Assembly (NCBI RefSeq): GCF_001866135.1
Contig: NZ_MODW01000002.1
Coordinates: 310,001 to 374,000, forward strand
Direction: 5' to 3'
Origin: Microbacterium sp. LCT-H2
GTDB lineage: Bacteria > Actinomycetota > Actinomycetes > Actinomycetales > Microbacteriaceae
Length of the DNA stretch: 64,000 bases
The notes below the pieces were generated by a model, which saw only the letters and a program-made list of their open reading frames with translations, made no database searches and was not told the DNA's origin. This document shows, piece by piece, positions 17,234 through 25,605 of this stretch. The position numbers and the translations under genes were made by a program. How positions within the stretch are numbered: the first letter of the stretch is position 1; the number at the start of each line of letters is the position of its first letter.

Positions 17234-18913
17234 TCAGCTGCCCTTCCTGTTCGGAGCCGGCGAAGCGGCATCGGTCGGAGCGAGGTCGGTGATCGCGGCG
17301 CGGTTGGTCGCGTACACGGGCTCCCGGTCGAGCAGGCCCAGCGCGCGGAGGCGGCGGAGCGTGTTCGGGCGGACGCGACTGAAGGCCAGCGGGATCGACT
17401 GGGCGTCGAGCCACTCCCGCAGCGCCTGGAACGCCTCGGCCCCGGTGACGTCGACGTCGGTGACGGCTTCCATGTCGATGACGACGTGGTGGACGGCGGA
17501 CGGGCCGGCGGCGCGGACGGCCTCCTTGACGGCTGCGGAGAACACGGCGCCGTTCGCGAAGAACAGTGGAGCCGCGAGCCGGACGACGATGACCCCCGGT
17601 GCCGTGGTCGTGCCCGCAGGAGCGTCCTCCAGGAGGGACTCGCCGGGGTCGCCCGAGGCCTCCAGCACATCGATGGCGGGGTGGGAGGCGCGTTGGGCGA
17701 GGTTGATGAGGGCCAGCACGAAGGCCACGACGATTCCTGCGATCGAGCCGACGAACAGGGTCACGAGGAAGCAGACCGCGCCGATGACGAACTCGAACCG
17801 GTCCAGGCGCCACAACCGGACGAAGTCGCGGATGCCGAGGAGCGGGATGATCGCGACGCCGACGATGGCCCCGATCGCCGGCGAGGGGATGTCGGCGAGC
17901 AGCGCGGTGCCGAAGAGCAGCAGCAGGAGCGTCCCGACGGCGAGCACGAGGGCGGGGAGCTGCGTGCGCGAGCCCGCCTGATCCATCGCCGCGGTGCGTG
18001 AGGTCGAGGACCCGACGGCGAAGCTGCCCTGCGCGCCGGCGGCGACGTTCGCGACGCCGAACGCCAGCAGATCCCGGTTGGCATGGAACGGGTAGCGGTG
18101 CTTCTCGGCGTAGGAGCGCGAGACGAGCAGGCCCTCCGCCGTGGTGACGAGAGTCAGGGCGATTGCGGAGGGGACGAGCGCGAGCCACAGCGACCAGTCG
18201 ATGATCGGCCAGGTGAGCGCGGGAGGGCCGGCGGGGACCTCGCCGAGCACGTCCACGCCCCGTCCGTCGAGGCCGGTGAGGACGACCACGACGGTCGTCG
18301 CGACGAGGACGATCAGTGCCCAGGGCACCGACCGGAGGTAGCGCTGCCCGACGAGCAGAACCACGACGGAGCAGGCGGCGAGGAGCACGGACCAGCCGTT
18401 GAGCGAGGGGAGTCCGGTGACCAGTGCGACGACCTTGTCGACGAACTCCGCGCCGGAGTCGATCTTCACCCCGAGCATCTTCGCGATCTGGCTCACCATG
18501 ATGTCCAGCGCCAGTCCGCCCACGAAGCCGACGAGGATCGGCGTGGACAGGAAGTTCGCCAGGAAGCCGAGCTTGAAGACGGCGAGCAGCAGGAACATCC
18601 CTCCGCAGAGGATGGCCTGGGCGAGGGCGAGGGTGGCGTAGTCGGCGCTTCCCGCGACGGCCAGGCCGCCGATCGAGGAGGCCACCAGGGCGGCTGCCGC
18701 GGCGTCAGGAGAGGCGACCAGCTGACGCGACGACACCACGAGCGCGTAGACGACGGTCGGGACGATCAGTGCGTACAGCCCGGCGGTCGCGGGGAGCCCG
18801 GCGATCTGGGCGTAGCCGATGTTGAGCGGGATGGCGATCGCCAGGAGGGTGACTCCCGCGGTCAGCTCGGTGACGAGGTTGCGTCGGGTCAGGCCCGCGA
18901 GCGGACGCGGCAT
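17234..18913 (-). CDS. SulP family anion transporter with STAS domain (copy 2)
   Basis: The 559-residue protein has the SulP N-terminal motif (LTAGVTLLAIAIPLNIGYAQ), about 12 transmembrane segments to about 400, and a C-terminal STAS domain from about 425 containing VHHVVIDMEAVTDVDVTGAE, the anti-sigma-antagonist-like core. It is only distantly similar to the copy at 8655, so the two are not a recent duplication. The ATG at 18913 follows AAGGGAG. Upstream, a degenerate island palindrome lies 38 nt from a CATCGT -10-like box. First gene of an operon with the GAP protein; anion specificity unknown. Confidence 0.92.
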   Translation of the reverse strand: MPRPLAGLTRRNLVTELTAGVTLLAIAIPLNIGYAQIAGLPATAGLYALIVPTVVYALVVSSRQLVASPDAAAAALVASSIGGLAVAGSADYATLALAQAILCGGMFLLLAVFKLGFLANFLSTPILVGFVGGLALDIMVSQIAKMLGVKIDSGAEFVDKVVALVTGLPSLNGWSVLLAACSVVVLLVGQRYLRSVPWALIVLVATTVVVVLTGLDGRGVDVLGEVPAGPPALTWPIIDWSLWLALVPSAIALTLVTTAEGLLVSRSYAEKHRYPFHANRDLLAFGVANVAAGAQGSFAVGSSTSRTAAMDQAGSRTQLPALVLAVGTLLLLLFGTALLADIPSPAIGAIVGVAIIPLLGIRDFVRLWRLDRFEFVIGAVCFLVTLFVGSIAGIVVAFVLALINLAQRASHPAIDVLEASGDPGESLLEDAPAGTTTAPGVIVVRLAAPLFFANGAVFSAAVKEAVRAAGPSAVHHVVIDMEAVTDVDVTGAEAFQALREWLDAQSIPLAFSRVRPNTLRRLRALGLLDREPVYATNRAAITDLAPTDAASPAPNRKGS

Positions 18914-18991
18914 GCGCTCTCCCTTCGTCGCCGGTGGTGTCCGGCTTCACGATGGCATCGTCGGACGGCGACGACCAGAGCGGCGGGCAAC

Positions 18992-19005
18992 CTCGCCCTG
19001 GTGAT
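18992..19005. promoter_or_regulatory. Degenerate island palindrome A, site 4
   Basis: CTCGCCCTGGTGAT has 3 mismatches to TTCAYCCGGGTGAT. Its centre is 56.5 bp upstream of a predicted SulP 2 transcription start (-10 CATCGT, 18949-18954 minus strand). The position is right, the sequence match weaker. Confidence 0.4.
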
Positions 19006-19035
19006 TTCGCGGTGCGGTGCCGGCGGCGCGCGGCG

Positions 19036-20172
19036 TCAGCGTCGGCGGAAACGGCGTCGAGTCGGCGCCGCGGGCGCCGTCGGCGTCGGCGACGGCTCGG
19101 GGAGAGCGGTGCGGTCGCCGCTGACCCAGCGCACCCAGGTCGATCCCGGGTCGCCCTCCAGGACGAGCGCGCGTACGAGGAGGGTCAGCGGGATCGACAG
19201 GATGGCGCCGAGCGGCCCGATCACGAAGGTCCAGAAGATCACGGAGAAGAAGCTCAACGTGAGGCTCAGGTCGACCGCGTCGCTGACGAACTTGGGTTGG
19301 ACGAGCACCTGGAGCACGACGTTCACCACGCAGTACACGGCGATGACGCCGAGGAGCAACGGCCAGCCGCCCACCACGAAGGCGAGGATCGCGGGCGGGA
19401 TGAGACCGAGCACGAAGCCGATGTTCGGGATGAAGTTCGTCACGAAGGCGAGGATCGCCCAGACCACCGGGGCGGGGACGCCCATCCACCACAGCGCGAG
19501 GCCGTCGATGATCGCCACGACGGCGCCGAAGGCGGCGTTGACGACGTAGTACCGGCGAACCCCCGTCTGCAGATGGGCGATGCGCCGCAGGACCGGGCCG
19601 TGCGTGGTGCCGAAGAGCGCCGGCGCGGTCCGGTATCGGGCTGCGTCTGCTGCGAGGAAGATGATGTAGGCGCAGACGAAGAACAGGGCGGTGGCGACGC
19701 CGAGCACCGCGCTGCCCAGGCTCCCCGCCACACCGAGCAGGGTCTCGGGATCGAGGATCGAGGCGGCCGCATCCGCCGCCTCCTGATCCAGCCCGAGGGA
19801 CTGCAGCCAGGCGACGACCTGATCGGCGGCGCGCACGAGGCCGTCCTGGGACGCCAGGTCGCCGACGAGTCGGGCGAACTGGGTGCCGGCAAGCCACAGC
19901 AGCGCCGCCACCGCCAGCAGGATCACGTAGGCGAGGACGATCACGGCCGTCGTCCCGATCCAGGCGGGTCGGCCAGGGCGCTGGAAGGGCCGACGGATCG
20001 GCTCGCCGATCACGACGATGACGATCGCGAGGGCCAGGGGGCCGAAGACCTCACGCGCCAGCGAGACGCCCGCGAGGACGATCGCGCTCGCTGCCAGGAT
20101 CAGCAGGGTCCGCAGAGCAGGGGAGATCGCGCGGTCTGTCGCGGGGCCGGGAGGAGTCGAGAGCGGGGTCAC
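19036..20172 (-). CDS. AI-2E family transporter
   Basis: The 378-residue protein has about eight membrane helices arranged as in the AI-2E/YdiK/PerM family, with the conserved stretch FVTNFIPNIGFVLGLIPPAI and a long helical insert (about 100-165). Members are proposed autoinducer-2 exporters or Na+/H+ antiporters; substrate here unknown. The C-tail is Pro/Arg-rich. The GTG at 20172 is chosen because TACGCT lies exactly 6 nt upstream, the leaderless pattern used by several genes here. Divergent from LAL 2 and separated from the upstream end of the SulP 2 operon by 122 bp. Confidence 0.85.
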   Translation of the reverse strand: MTPLSTPPGPATDRAISPALRTLLILAASAIVLAGVSLAREVFGPLALAIVIVVIGEPIRRPFQRPGRPAWIGTTAVIVLAYVILLAVAALLWLAGTQFARLVGDLASQDGLVRAADQVVAWLQSLGLDQEAADAAASILDPETLLGVAGSLGSAVLGVATALFFVCAYIIFLAADAARYRTAPALFGTTHGPVLRRIAHLQTGVRRYYVVNAAFGAVVAIIDGLALWWMGVPAPVVWAILAFVTNFIPNIGFVLGLIPPAILAFVVGGWPLLLGVIAVYCVVNVVLQVLVQPKFVSDAVDLSLTLSFFSVIFWTFVIGPLGAILSIPLTLLVRALVLEGDPGSTWVRWVSGDRTALPEPSPTPTAPAAPTRRRFRRR

Positions 20173-20178
20173 GCCGCC

Positions 20179-20184
20179 AGCGTA
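20179..20184 (-). promoter_or_regulatory. -10 box of leaderless AI-2E gene
   Basis: TACGCT, spacer GGCGGC, GTG at 20172. Island palindrome site 5 lies 12 nt further upstream, over the -35 position. Confidence 0.6.
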
Positions 20185-20196
20185 GCCCCCGGCACT

Positions 20197-20210
20197 TTCA
20201 TCCGGGTGAT
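20197..20210. promoter_or_regulatory. Island palindrome A, site 5
   Basis: TTCATCCGGGTGAT. Its centre (20203.5) is 57.5 bp upstream of the ATG at 20261 of LAL 2 and overlaps the -35 region of the divergent AI-2E gene, so it could activate one gene and repress or co-activate the other. Confidence 0.6.
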
Positions 20211-20260
20211 TGCGGGCTCACCCCCTGGAAGGGGGCGCGGACCCGTGGTTTCGTGTTGCC

Positions 20261-22807
20261 ATGTCGCCTCCCGTACGTTCCACGAGGCCGGGACCGACGA
20301 TGCGCTTCCGGCCACCCGCCCCGCCCATCGGCGTCCTCCCGCGGGAACGCGTGATGTCAGCGATCACGGCGGCGGTGGCCGCCGACGGGGTGACGGTCCT
20401 CAGCGCACCGAGCGGTTACGGCAAGACGACGGCCGCCACGGCCTGGGCCGCGACGCGCGACGACGTCGCCTGGCTCACGCTGAGCGCCTCGGACGACGAT
20501 CCCGCGCTGCTGACGTCCGGGGTCATGAATGCGCTGGCCCTCGCCGCCGACCGCGCGGGCCGCACATTCGCCGTGCCCCGTGACGTCGAGGACCCGGTCC
20601 GCGCCTACCGGCAGATCTGCGCGGCGCTGCAGGATGCCGAGCATCCGGTGCACCTCATCGTCGACGATGCGCACCGCGCGGGCGAGGGCTGGCGCGAGGG
20701 GCTGCTCGGCCTGCTCGCCGACCAGCCTCCGGACGGTCTCCGTCTCGTCCTCGTCGGCACGACGCTGATCGAGGTCACCCTGTCCCGACACCGCCTCATG
20801 CACCCCGGATCGTTCGTCGGCGTCGACGTGCTCCGGTTCTCCACCGAGGAGATCCGCCGTCTGATGCTGTCCCTCCCCGGCGGACTCGACGCGACTGCGG
20901 TCCGAGAGGAGACCGGCGGGTGGCCCATCGCGGTCCGGCTCGTGCTCGTGGGCGGTGCCCTGCCGTCCACCGCCGGGTCGACGGCATCCTCCTTCCTCAG
21001 CGAGTACGTCCGCGAGCACGTGCTGGCTGCGCTGCCGCCGGGACTCGCCGACTTCGTGCTCGACGGCACCGTCTGCGCGGAGCTGACCCCGGAGACCGCG
21101 GCGGTGGTGACGGCGAGGGGGGACGCCGCCGAGCTCCTCGAGAGCTGCGTCCGACTCGGCCTGTTCCTCGACCGTTTCGACGGCCCGACCGGCCCGATCT
21201 ATCGGTGGCATCCGGCGTTCGCCCGTCGGTGTGCCGACCTCGCGCGGACGGATGCCGACAGGTATGCCGCCGCGCACCGCCGCGCCGCCCGCGCTCTGGA
21301 GGGTACGGACCCGATCGCCGCCGTGACGCATGCGCGCCGCGCCGGGGACCCCGTCGGTGCCAGGGCCATCCTGCTCCGCCACTGGCTGGGGCTCGTGGTC
21401 GGCGCGTCGGCGGGGGACGTCGAGCGGACGGCGATCTCCCTCCTGCGGGACACGCCGGATGATCCACAGCTCCTCCTCGTGCGGGCCGGTGCCAGCGATA
21501 TCCTCGGAGACCATCGCGTCGCCCGAGAGCTGTGTCGCCGAGCCGAGGCGCTCCTCGATCGGACGCCGGGCACGGGCGACCCGGCGGTCTTGGTCATCGT
21601 CCGCCTGCTGCTGGCGGAGTCCTCCGCCGAGACGGCCGTGTCTGGTCCCGAGATCCGCGCGCTCCTCCAGGCCGAGGACGACCGGATGTACGGCGGCCGG
21701 GTGGCCCTCAACCATCTGCTCGGATGGACAGCGCTGCGCAATCGGGAGGCGCCGGATCTCGCGATCGAGTACTTCTCCGCCGCGGCGCGGGAGGCGCGGG
21801 AAGCGGGAGACCGCGACCTCACCTCCCGCGCGCTCGGTCACCTGGCGTACGGCCTCGCCGCCTCGGGTCGGCTCTCGGAGGCTGCGACCGTCCTGGCCGA
21901 GGAGGAGAGCCTCGGAGACACCGTTCTCCCACGGAACACCTTCGCGAGCGGAAGCGCCGAGGCCGCCGCCGGATGGGTCGCCTACTGGTCCGGCGAGGCG
22001 GAGGAGGCGGTGCGGATCTTCGAGGCGGCACGCGAGGAGGCGGGTTCCGGGCGGGATCTCGCCGGCCATGCGCGCATGATGGGCGCCTATGCCGCCGCGC
22101 TCACGGGAGACCCCGCGATCTGTCGTCGGGCCGCCATCGGGGTGCAGGAGCTCCCCATCGACGTCGTGCAGGGGGTGGCGTGGCCGGCGTTCCGCGAATC
22201 GTCGGTGGCGCTGCTCGAGGAGGCGGTGGGGCGGAGGGAGCGCGCGCTGCGCATCGCGAAGAAGTACGCGGGCGGCACCGACCTCCCGCTCGTGGGAGTG
22301 GCCCTGTCCGGCATCCTGCGTCGCGCCGAGGAGCATGCGGCGGCGCTGGAGATGCTCCGATCGTTGCGGGGCGCCTCCGAGCTGTCGTACGTCAAGGCCG
22401 CCACGCTCATCACCGCGGCGGTGCTGCGGCGCGGGACCGGACACCACGAGCAAGCTCATGACCTGTGCGAGGCCGCGCTCGCCCTGGCCTCGCAGGAGAA
22501 CCTCGTCGTGCTCTTCGGCCCGCGGGAGGTCGCGGTACGGCGCCTGCTGCAGGCCCAGGTGCATCACGGCACGCAATTCGAGGAGTTCATCGAGAAGTGC
22601 CTCGCCGTCGACGCCGTGGGGTCAGTGACGGACCGGCTGTCGGAGCGAGAGCGCGACGTCTTCCATCAGATGCAGACCGCACGGACACTGCCGGAGATCG
22701 CCCAGGAGCTGCGCGTCTCGGTCAACACGGTGAAGACGCACCAACGTGCGATCTACCGGAAGCTCGGGGTCTCATCCCGCCGGGAGGCCGTGTACGCCAT
22801 GGTCTGA
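20261..22807 (+). CDS. Large LuxR-family (MalT/LAL-type) transcriptional regulator 2
   Basis: The 848-residue protein has Walker A APSGYGKT (49-56), Walker B HLIVDDAHRAGEG, a long helical repeat region, and a C-terminal LuxR helix-turn-helix (LSERERDVFHQMQT, then LRVSVNTVKTHQRAIYRKLG). The architecture equals the regulator at 11489, but overall sequence is divergent. The ATG at 20261 is preferred: no ribosome binding site is near, a weak -10 (TTTCGT) lies 6 nt upstream, and the palindrome centre is then 57.5 bp away as in other island promoters. ATG 20300 is an alternative; a TTG at 20210 would run into the palindrome. Likely controller of the island, perhaps autoregulated. Confidence 0.88.
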   Translation: MSPPVRSTRPGPTMRFRPPAPPIGVLPRERVMSAITAAVAADGVTVLSAPSGYGKTTAATAWAATRDDVAWLTLSASDDDPALLTSGVMNALALAADRAGRTFAVPRDVEDPVRAYRQICAALQDAEHPVHLIVDDAHRAGEGWREGLLGLLADQPPDGLRLVLVGTTLIEVTLSRHRLMHPGSFVGVDVLRFSTEEIRRLMLSLPGGLDATAVREETGGWPIAVRLVLVGGALPSTAGSTASSFLSEYVREHVLAALPPGLADFVLDGTVCAELTPETAAVVTARGDAAELLESCVRLGLFLDRFDGPTGPIYRWHPAFARRCADLARTDADRYAAAHRRAARALEGTDPIAAVTHARRAGDPVGARAILLRHWLGLVVGASAGDVERTAISLLRDTPDDPQLLLVRAGASDILGDHRVARELCRRAEALLDRTPGTGDPAVLVIVRLLLAESSAETAVSGPEIRALLQAEDDRMYGGRVALNHLLGWTALRNREAPDLAIEYFSAAAREAREAGDRDLTSRALGHLAYGLAASGRLSEAATVLAEEESLGDTVLPRNTFASGSAEAAAGWVAYWSGEAEEAVRIFEAAREEAGSGRDLAGHARMMGAYAAALTGDPAICRRAAIGVQELPIDVVQGVAWPAFRESSVALLEEAVGRRERALRIAKKYAGGTDLPLVGVALSGILRRAEEHAAALEMLRSLRGASELSYVKAATLITAAVLRRGTGHHEQAHDLCEAALALASQENLVVLFGPREVAVRRLLQAQVHHGTQFEEFIEKCLAVDAVGSVTDRLSERERDVFHQMQTARTLPEIAQELRVSVNTVKTHQRAIYRKLGVSSRREAVYAMV

Positions 22808-22820
22808 GTCGGGAGGGATG

Positions 22821-23249
22821 TCAGGCCTGTGCACCGAGCGTCGCCACCAGGGCGGCGTTCGCGACCGCGGAGGGGATCGCCTGCGTCGCCAGGATACGAT
22901 CGCCGCCGTCTTCGACCTCGCGGACGAAGCGCACGTCCCAGCGCTGTTCTACCAGGATCACCGCAGCGACCGCCCCCTGTGGCACCCAGGGGAGGAAGTA
23001 TCCGACGTCGTCGAGGGAGATCAGGCCCGGCGCGTAGAGGGGCAGACCGGCGAGCGAGAAGTCGTCTCCGTCGACCTCCGTGATGCGGTGCCCCTCGGCG
23101 GCGTCGTGGCGCACGACGAGGAAGTCGAGCACGCGCAGCGTGCCGTCCTCGACCTGACGCAGCAGCGGTTCGAGGACGGGTGGTCCCGGGTGTGCGTTGC
23201 GGAGCTCGACCACGACGAACGCCACGTCTCCCAGCACCCGGCTCCTCAT
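22821..23249 (-). CDS. DUF6325 family protein (copy a)
   Basis: The 142-residue soluble alpha/beta protein, with DVAFVVVELRNAHPGPPVLE and GTLRVLDFLVVRHDAA segments, resembles the DUF6325 family common beside SHOCT genes in actinobacteria. No catalytic motif is visible. The ATG at 23249 is chosen (GTG 23255 is 2 codons upstream). It is divergent from a paralogue at 23391 across a perfect inverted repeat. Function unknown; it converges with LAL 2. Confidence 0.72.
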   Translation of the reverse strand: MRSRVLGDVAFVVVELRNAHPGPPVLEPLLRQVEDGTLRVLDFLVVRHDAAEGHRITEVDGDDFSLAGLPLYAPGLISLDDVGYFLPWVPQGAVAAVILVEQRWDVRFVREVEDGGDRILATQAIPSAVANAALVATLGAQA

Positions 23250-23305
23250 GGCCACCTCGATTCGCTCCGTCCTCCGATGGTGACAGCCGCGCGGAGAGGG
23301 AGTCC

Positions 23306-23336
23306 CGAATCCTCACCCGGAGCGGGTGAGGATTCG
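23306..23336. promoter_or_regulatory. Island palindrome B, site 1
   Basis: A perfect 14-bp inverted repeat, CGAATCCTCACCCG and its complement around GAG, midway between the two DUF6325 genes. Its centre (23321) is about 51-52 bp upstream of both predicted transcription starts (-10 CATTCT at 23361 for copy b; CACCAT at 23277-23282 minus strand for copy a). It shares TCACCCG/CGGGTGA half-sites with palindrome A. Confidence 0.6.
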
Positions 23337-23390
23337 GCGAGCGGGCGACGATGGCGGTGCCATTCTGGACCGCGGATGAAGGGTGACGAC

Positions 23391-23825
23391 ATGAAGGAGT
23401 TCCGATTCGGACCCGTCGAGTTCTATCTCGTGGGCTTCGACGGTGATCGACCGGATCCGTCCACGTTCGGGGCGCTGACCGACCTGGTGTCGACGGGCGT
23501 GGTGCGCGTGCTGGACTTCGTGCTGGTGACGCGGACGGCGGACGGGGAGCTCGAGATCCTCGAACGGGAAGAGGCTGAGGAGCCCCTGACCCTCGACGGC
23601 CTCGAGCCGATCGTGTCCGGACTTGCGAGCGAGGACGACGTCCGCGCCTTGGCCGAGGTCGTGCCACCGGGGCGGTCGGCGGCGGTCGTGGTCCTGGAGC
23701 TCCTCTTCGCCCGGACCCTCGCCCAGGCTGTGGCCGAGGCGGGAGGCCAGGTGCTGCGCAGCGAGCGCGTTCCGGCTCCCGTCGTCAACGCGGTGATGGA
23801 CATCCTCGAACAGGAAGGTGATTGA
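23391..23825 (+). CDS. DUF6325 family protein (copy b)
   Basis: The 144-residue protein begins MKEFRFGPVEFYLVGFDGDR and has GVVRVLDFVLVTRTADGELE, the pattern of DUF6325 proteins, paralogous to the divergent copy at 22821. Likely cytoplasmic; function not known. The ATG at 23391 has GAAGG about 9 nt upstream; an ATG at 23376 lacks one. The stop is 1 bp from the ATG of the following SHOCT gene, so they form an operon that probably continues to the membrane protein at 24206. Confidence 0.75.
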   Translation: MKEFRFGPVEFYLVGFDGDRPDPSTFGALTDLVSTGVVRVLDFVLVTRTADGELEILEREEAEEPLTLDGLEPIVSGLASEDDVRALAEVVPPGRSAAVVVLELLFARTLAQAVAEAGGQVLRSERVPAPVVNAVMDILEQEGD

Positions 23826-23826
23826 C

Positions 23827-24177
23827 ATGCCCTTGCGGAGATTCGGTCGGCCGGGGCTCATCGGTCTCGCCGCGCGGACCGCGGTGGTCGCGGGGACGGC
23901 GACCGCGGTGCAGGGAGCCGCGATGCGGCATCAGGAGCGCCGTGCGCAGAGCGAGTACGAGCAGCAGCAGTACGAGGCCGCCCAGCAACAGGCCCAGCTG
24001 GACGACGCGGCTCGGAACGCGGCTGCGCAGTATGCGCCGCCGCCGAGCCCGCCGGCCGCGCCTCCCGCACCGGCCGACGACCTGATCGCCCGGCTTCAGG
24101 AGCTCGGATCGCTGAAGGCCTCCGGCGTGCTGACTCAGGAGGAGTTCACCGCCGCGAAGCAGAAGCTGCTGAGCTGA
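23827..24177 (+). CDS. SHOCT domain-containing protein (copy 2)
   Basis: The 116-residue protein has a short hydrophobic N-terminal part (PGLIGLAARTAVVAGTATAV), a Gln/Ala/Pro-rich linker (AQSEYEQQQYEAAQQQAQ region) and a C-terminal SHOCT domain (LIARLQELGSLKASGVLTQE, then FTAAKQKLL). The SHOCT domain probably mediates oligomerisation or tethering. The ATG at 23827 follows GGAAGGTG. Directly downstream of DUF6325 copy b, a combination seen repeatedly in actinobacteria. Confidence 0.82.
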   Translation: MPLRRFGRPGLIGLAARTAVVAGTATAVQGAAMRHQERRAQSEYEQQQYEAAQQQAQLDDAARNAAAQYAPPPSPPAAPPAPADDLIARLQELGSLKASGVLTQEEFTAAKQKLLS

Positions 24178-24205
24178 GCGTCGCGACGATCGAGACCAGA
24201 CGCCG

Positions 24206-25528
24206 ATGAGCGAGATCGAAGACCTGCGGGAACGACTGCGCGCGCTGGAGCTGGAGAACGAGGCGCTCCGACGCCCTCGACGCCGGATCTCGGCCCGGAG
24301 CATCATCGCCGGGATCGTGCTCGTCGTCGCCGTGCTCCTGGCGCCGATCGCGGCGATGGGGACGTGGGCCCGACTGCAGCTCGTGGATGCGGACCGGTTC
24401 GTCGCGACCTTCGCTCCGCTGGCCGAGGACCCGGACGTGCAGGACTTCGTCGCCGACCAGGTGACGGCGGCGATCGACGAGCAGGTCGACCTGGATGCGG
24501 TGGTCGGCGAGCTCTTCGACGGCCTGCGTGCCCTCGACCTCCCGCCGCGTGCCACAGCCGCCCTCGGGTTGCTGGAAGCCCCGGCCGCGTCGGGGTTGTC
24601 GTCCCTGATCGACGGCGTCGTGCACGATGTGGTCTCGTCGCAGCAGTTCGCCGACATCTGGGCGGAGACGTTGCGCTTCACGCACGAGCGCGCCGTCGCG
24701 ATCCTGCAGGACGAGCCCGGCACCGCGCTGGAACTCAGCGACGACGGCGTGCTCTCGGTGGACGTGGGCGCGGTCGTCGAAAGGGTCAAGGAGGCTCTGG
24801 CGGAGCGCGGGGCCGGGGTGGCCGACCTCATCCCGGTGATCGATCGCACCATCCCCGTGGTGCAGGCCGACGCGCTGGTGCTGGTCCGCACGGTCTACCA
24901 GATCGCAGTGACGGCGGGGTTCTGGCTGCCCTGGGTGGTCCTCGGCCTCGTCGTCCTCGGCGTGCTGCTCGCGGTGAACCGGCCGCGGGCGCTGTTCTGG
25001 ACGAGTGCGGGTTTCGCCGTCGTCTTCTTCCTCCTCGCCGCCGGGATGGGCGTCGGGCGCGGGTTCTTCGTCAGCGCCGTCAGCCCGTCGATCATGACGG
25101 CCGCGGCGGCCGAATCGCTCTTCGATCAGCTCACCGCGCTCCTCGGCTCCACGATCGTCGCGCTCGCTCTGGTCGGGGTGCTCATCGCGCTCTGGGCCTG
25201 GCTCGCCGGGTCGAGCCGCAGCGCCCTCACGGTGCGGCGCGTCACGGAGAGCGGGTTCGGGGCGCTGCGCGACGCGGCTGAGGCGCGCGGGATCTCGACC
25301 GGGCGGTTCGGGCGGGCGGTCGACCGCTATCGCGGTGCGATCCTCATCGCGGGGATGGCGATCGGGGTCCTGATCCTTCTGGCGACGCGTCCGGTCACCT
25401 TCGGAGCCGTCCTCGGCGTGGCGCTCGGCGTGCTCGTGCTGACGATCCTCGTCGAGCTGCTGCGGCGCCCAGGGCCCGCCACGGTCGTCGAGGACGCCGC
25501 CGACGCCGAGGCCACCCTGCCCGGGTGA
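24206..25528 (+). CDS. Uncharacterised membrane protein with N-terminal coiled coil
   Basis: The 440-residue protein starts with a short coiled coil (EIEDLRERLRALELENEALR), then one membrane helix (about 33-55), a roughly 170-residue extracytoplasmic region with repeated acidic helices, and about four to five further membrane helices (about 240-420) ending in a basic/acidic tail. I do not recognise a named family. The extracytoplasmic sensor-like loop between TM1 and TM2 suggests envelope sensing or scaffolding. It lies 28 bp after the SHOCT gene and just before sulfatase 2, probably in one operon. The ATG at 24206 lacks a clear ribosome binding site. Confidence 0.7.
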   Translation: MSEIEDLRERLRALELENEALRRPRRRISARSIIAGIVLVVAVLLAPIAAMGTWARLQLVDADRFVATFAPLAEDPDVQDFVADQVTAAIDEQVDLDAVVGELFDGLRALDLPPRATAALGLLEAPAASGLSSLIDGVVHDVVSSQQFADIWAETLRFTHERAVAILQDEPGTALELSDDGVLSVDVGAVVERVKEALAERGAGVADLIPVIDRTIPVVQADALVLVRTVYQIAVTAGFWLPWVVLGLVVLGVLLAVNRPRALFWTSAGFAVVFFLLAAGMGVGRGFFVSAVSPSIMTAAAAESLFDQLTALLGSTIVALALVGVLIALWAWLAGSSRSALTVRRVTESGFGALRDAAEARGISTGRFGRAVDRYRGAILIAGMAIGVLILLATRPVTFGAVLGVALGVLVLTILVELLRRPGPATVVEDAADAEATLPG

Positions 25529-25605
25529 GGACCCCTGTCGGGATGTAGGCCGGGTCCGGAGACTCGGATCGAGGCGCGCGCGGCCGCGCCCAGAGCGAAG
25601 GAGAG

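Noticed and set aside
20210..20260. TTG start extending LAL 2 by 17 residues
   Set aside because: It would make codons out of the end of the palindrome and has no ribosome binding site. The ATG at 20261 fits the leaderless promoter spacing.
25520..25528. CCCGGGTGA upstream of sulfatase 2
   Set aside because: Half-site only, and no TANNNT box at the matching distance. Noted in the gene entry but not counted as a site.
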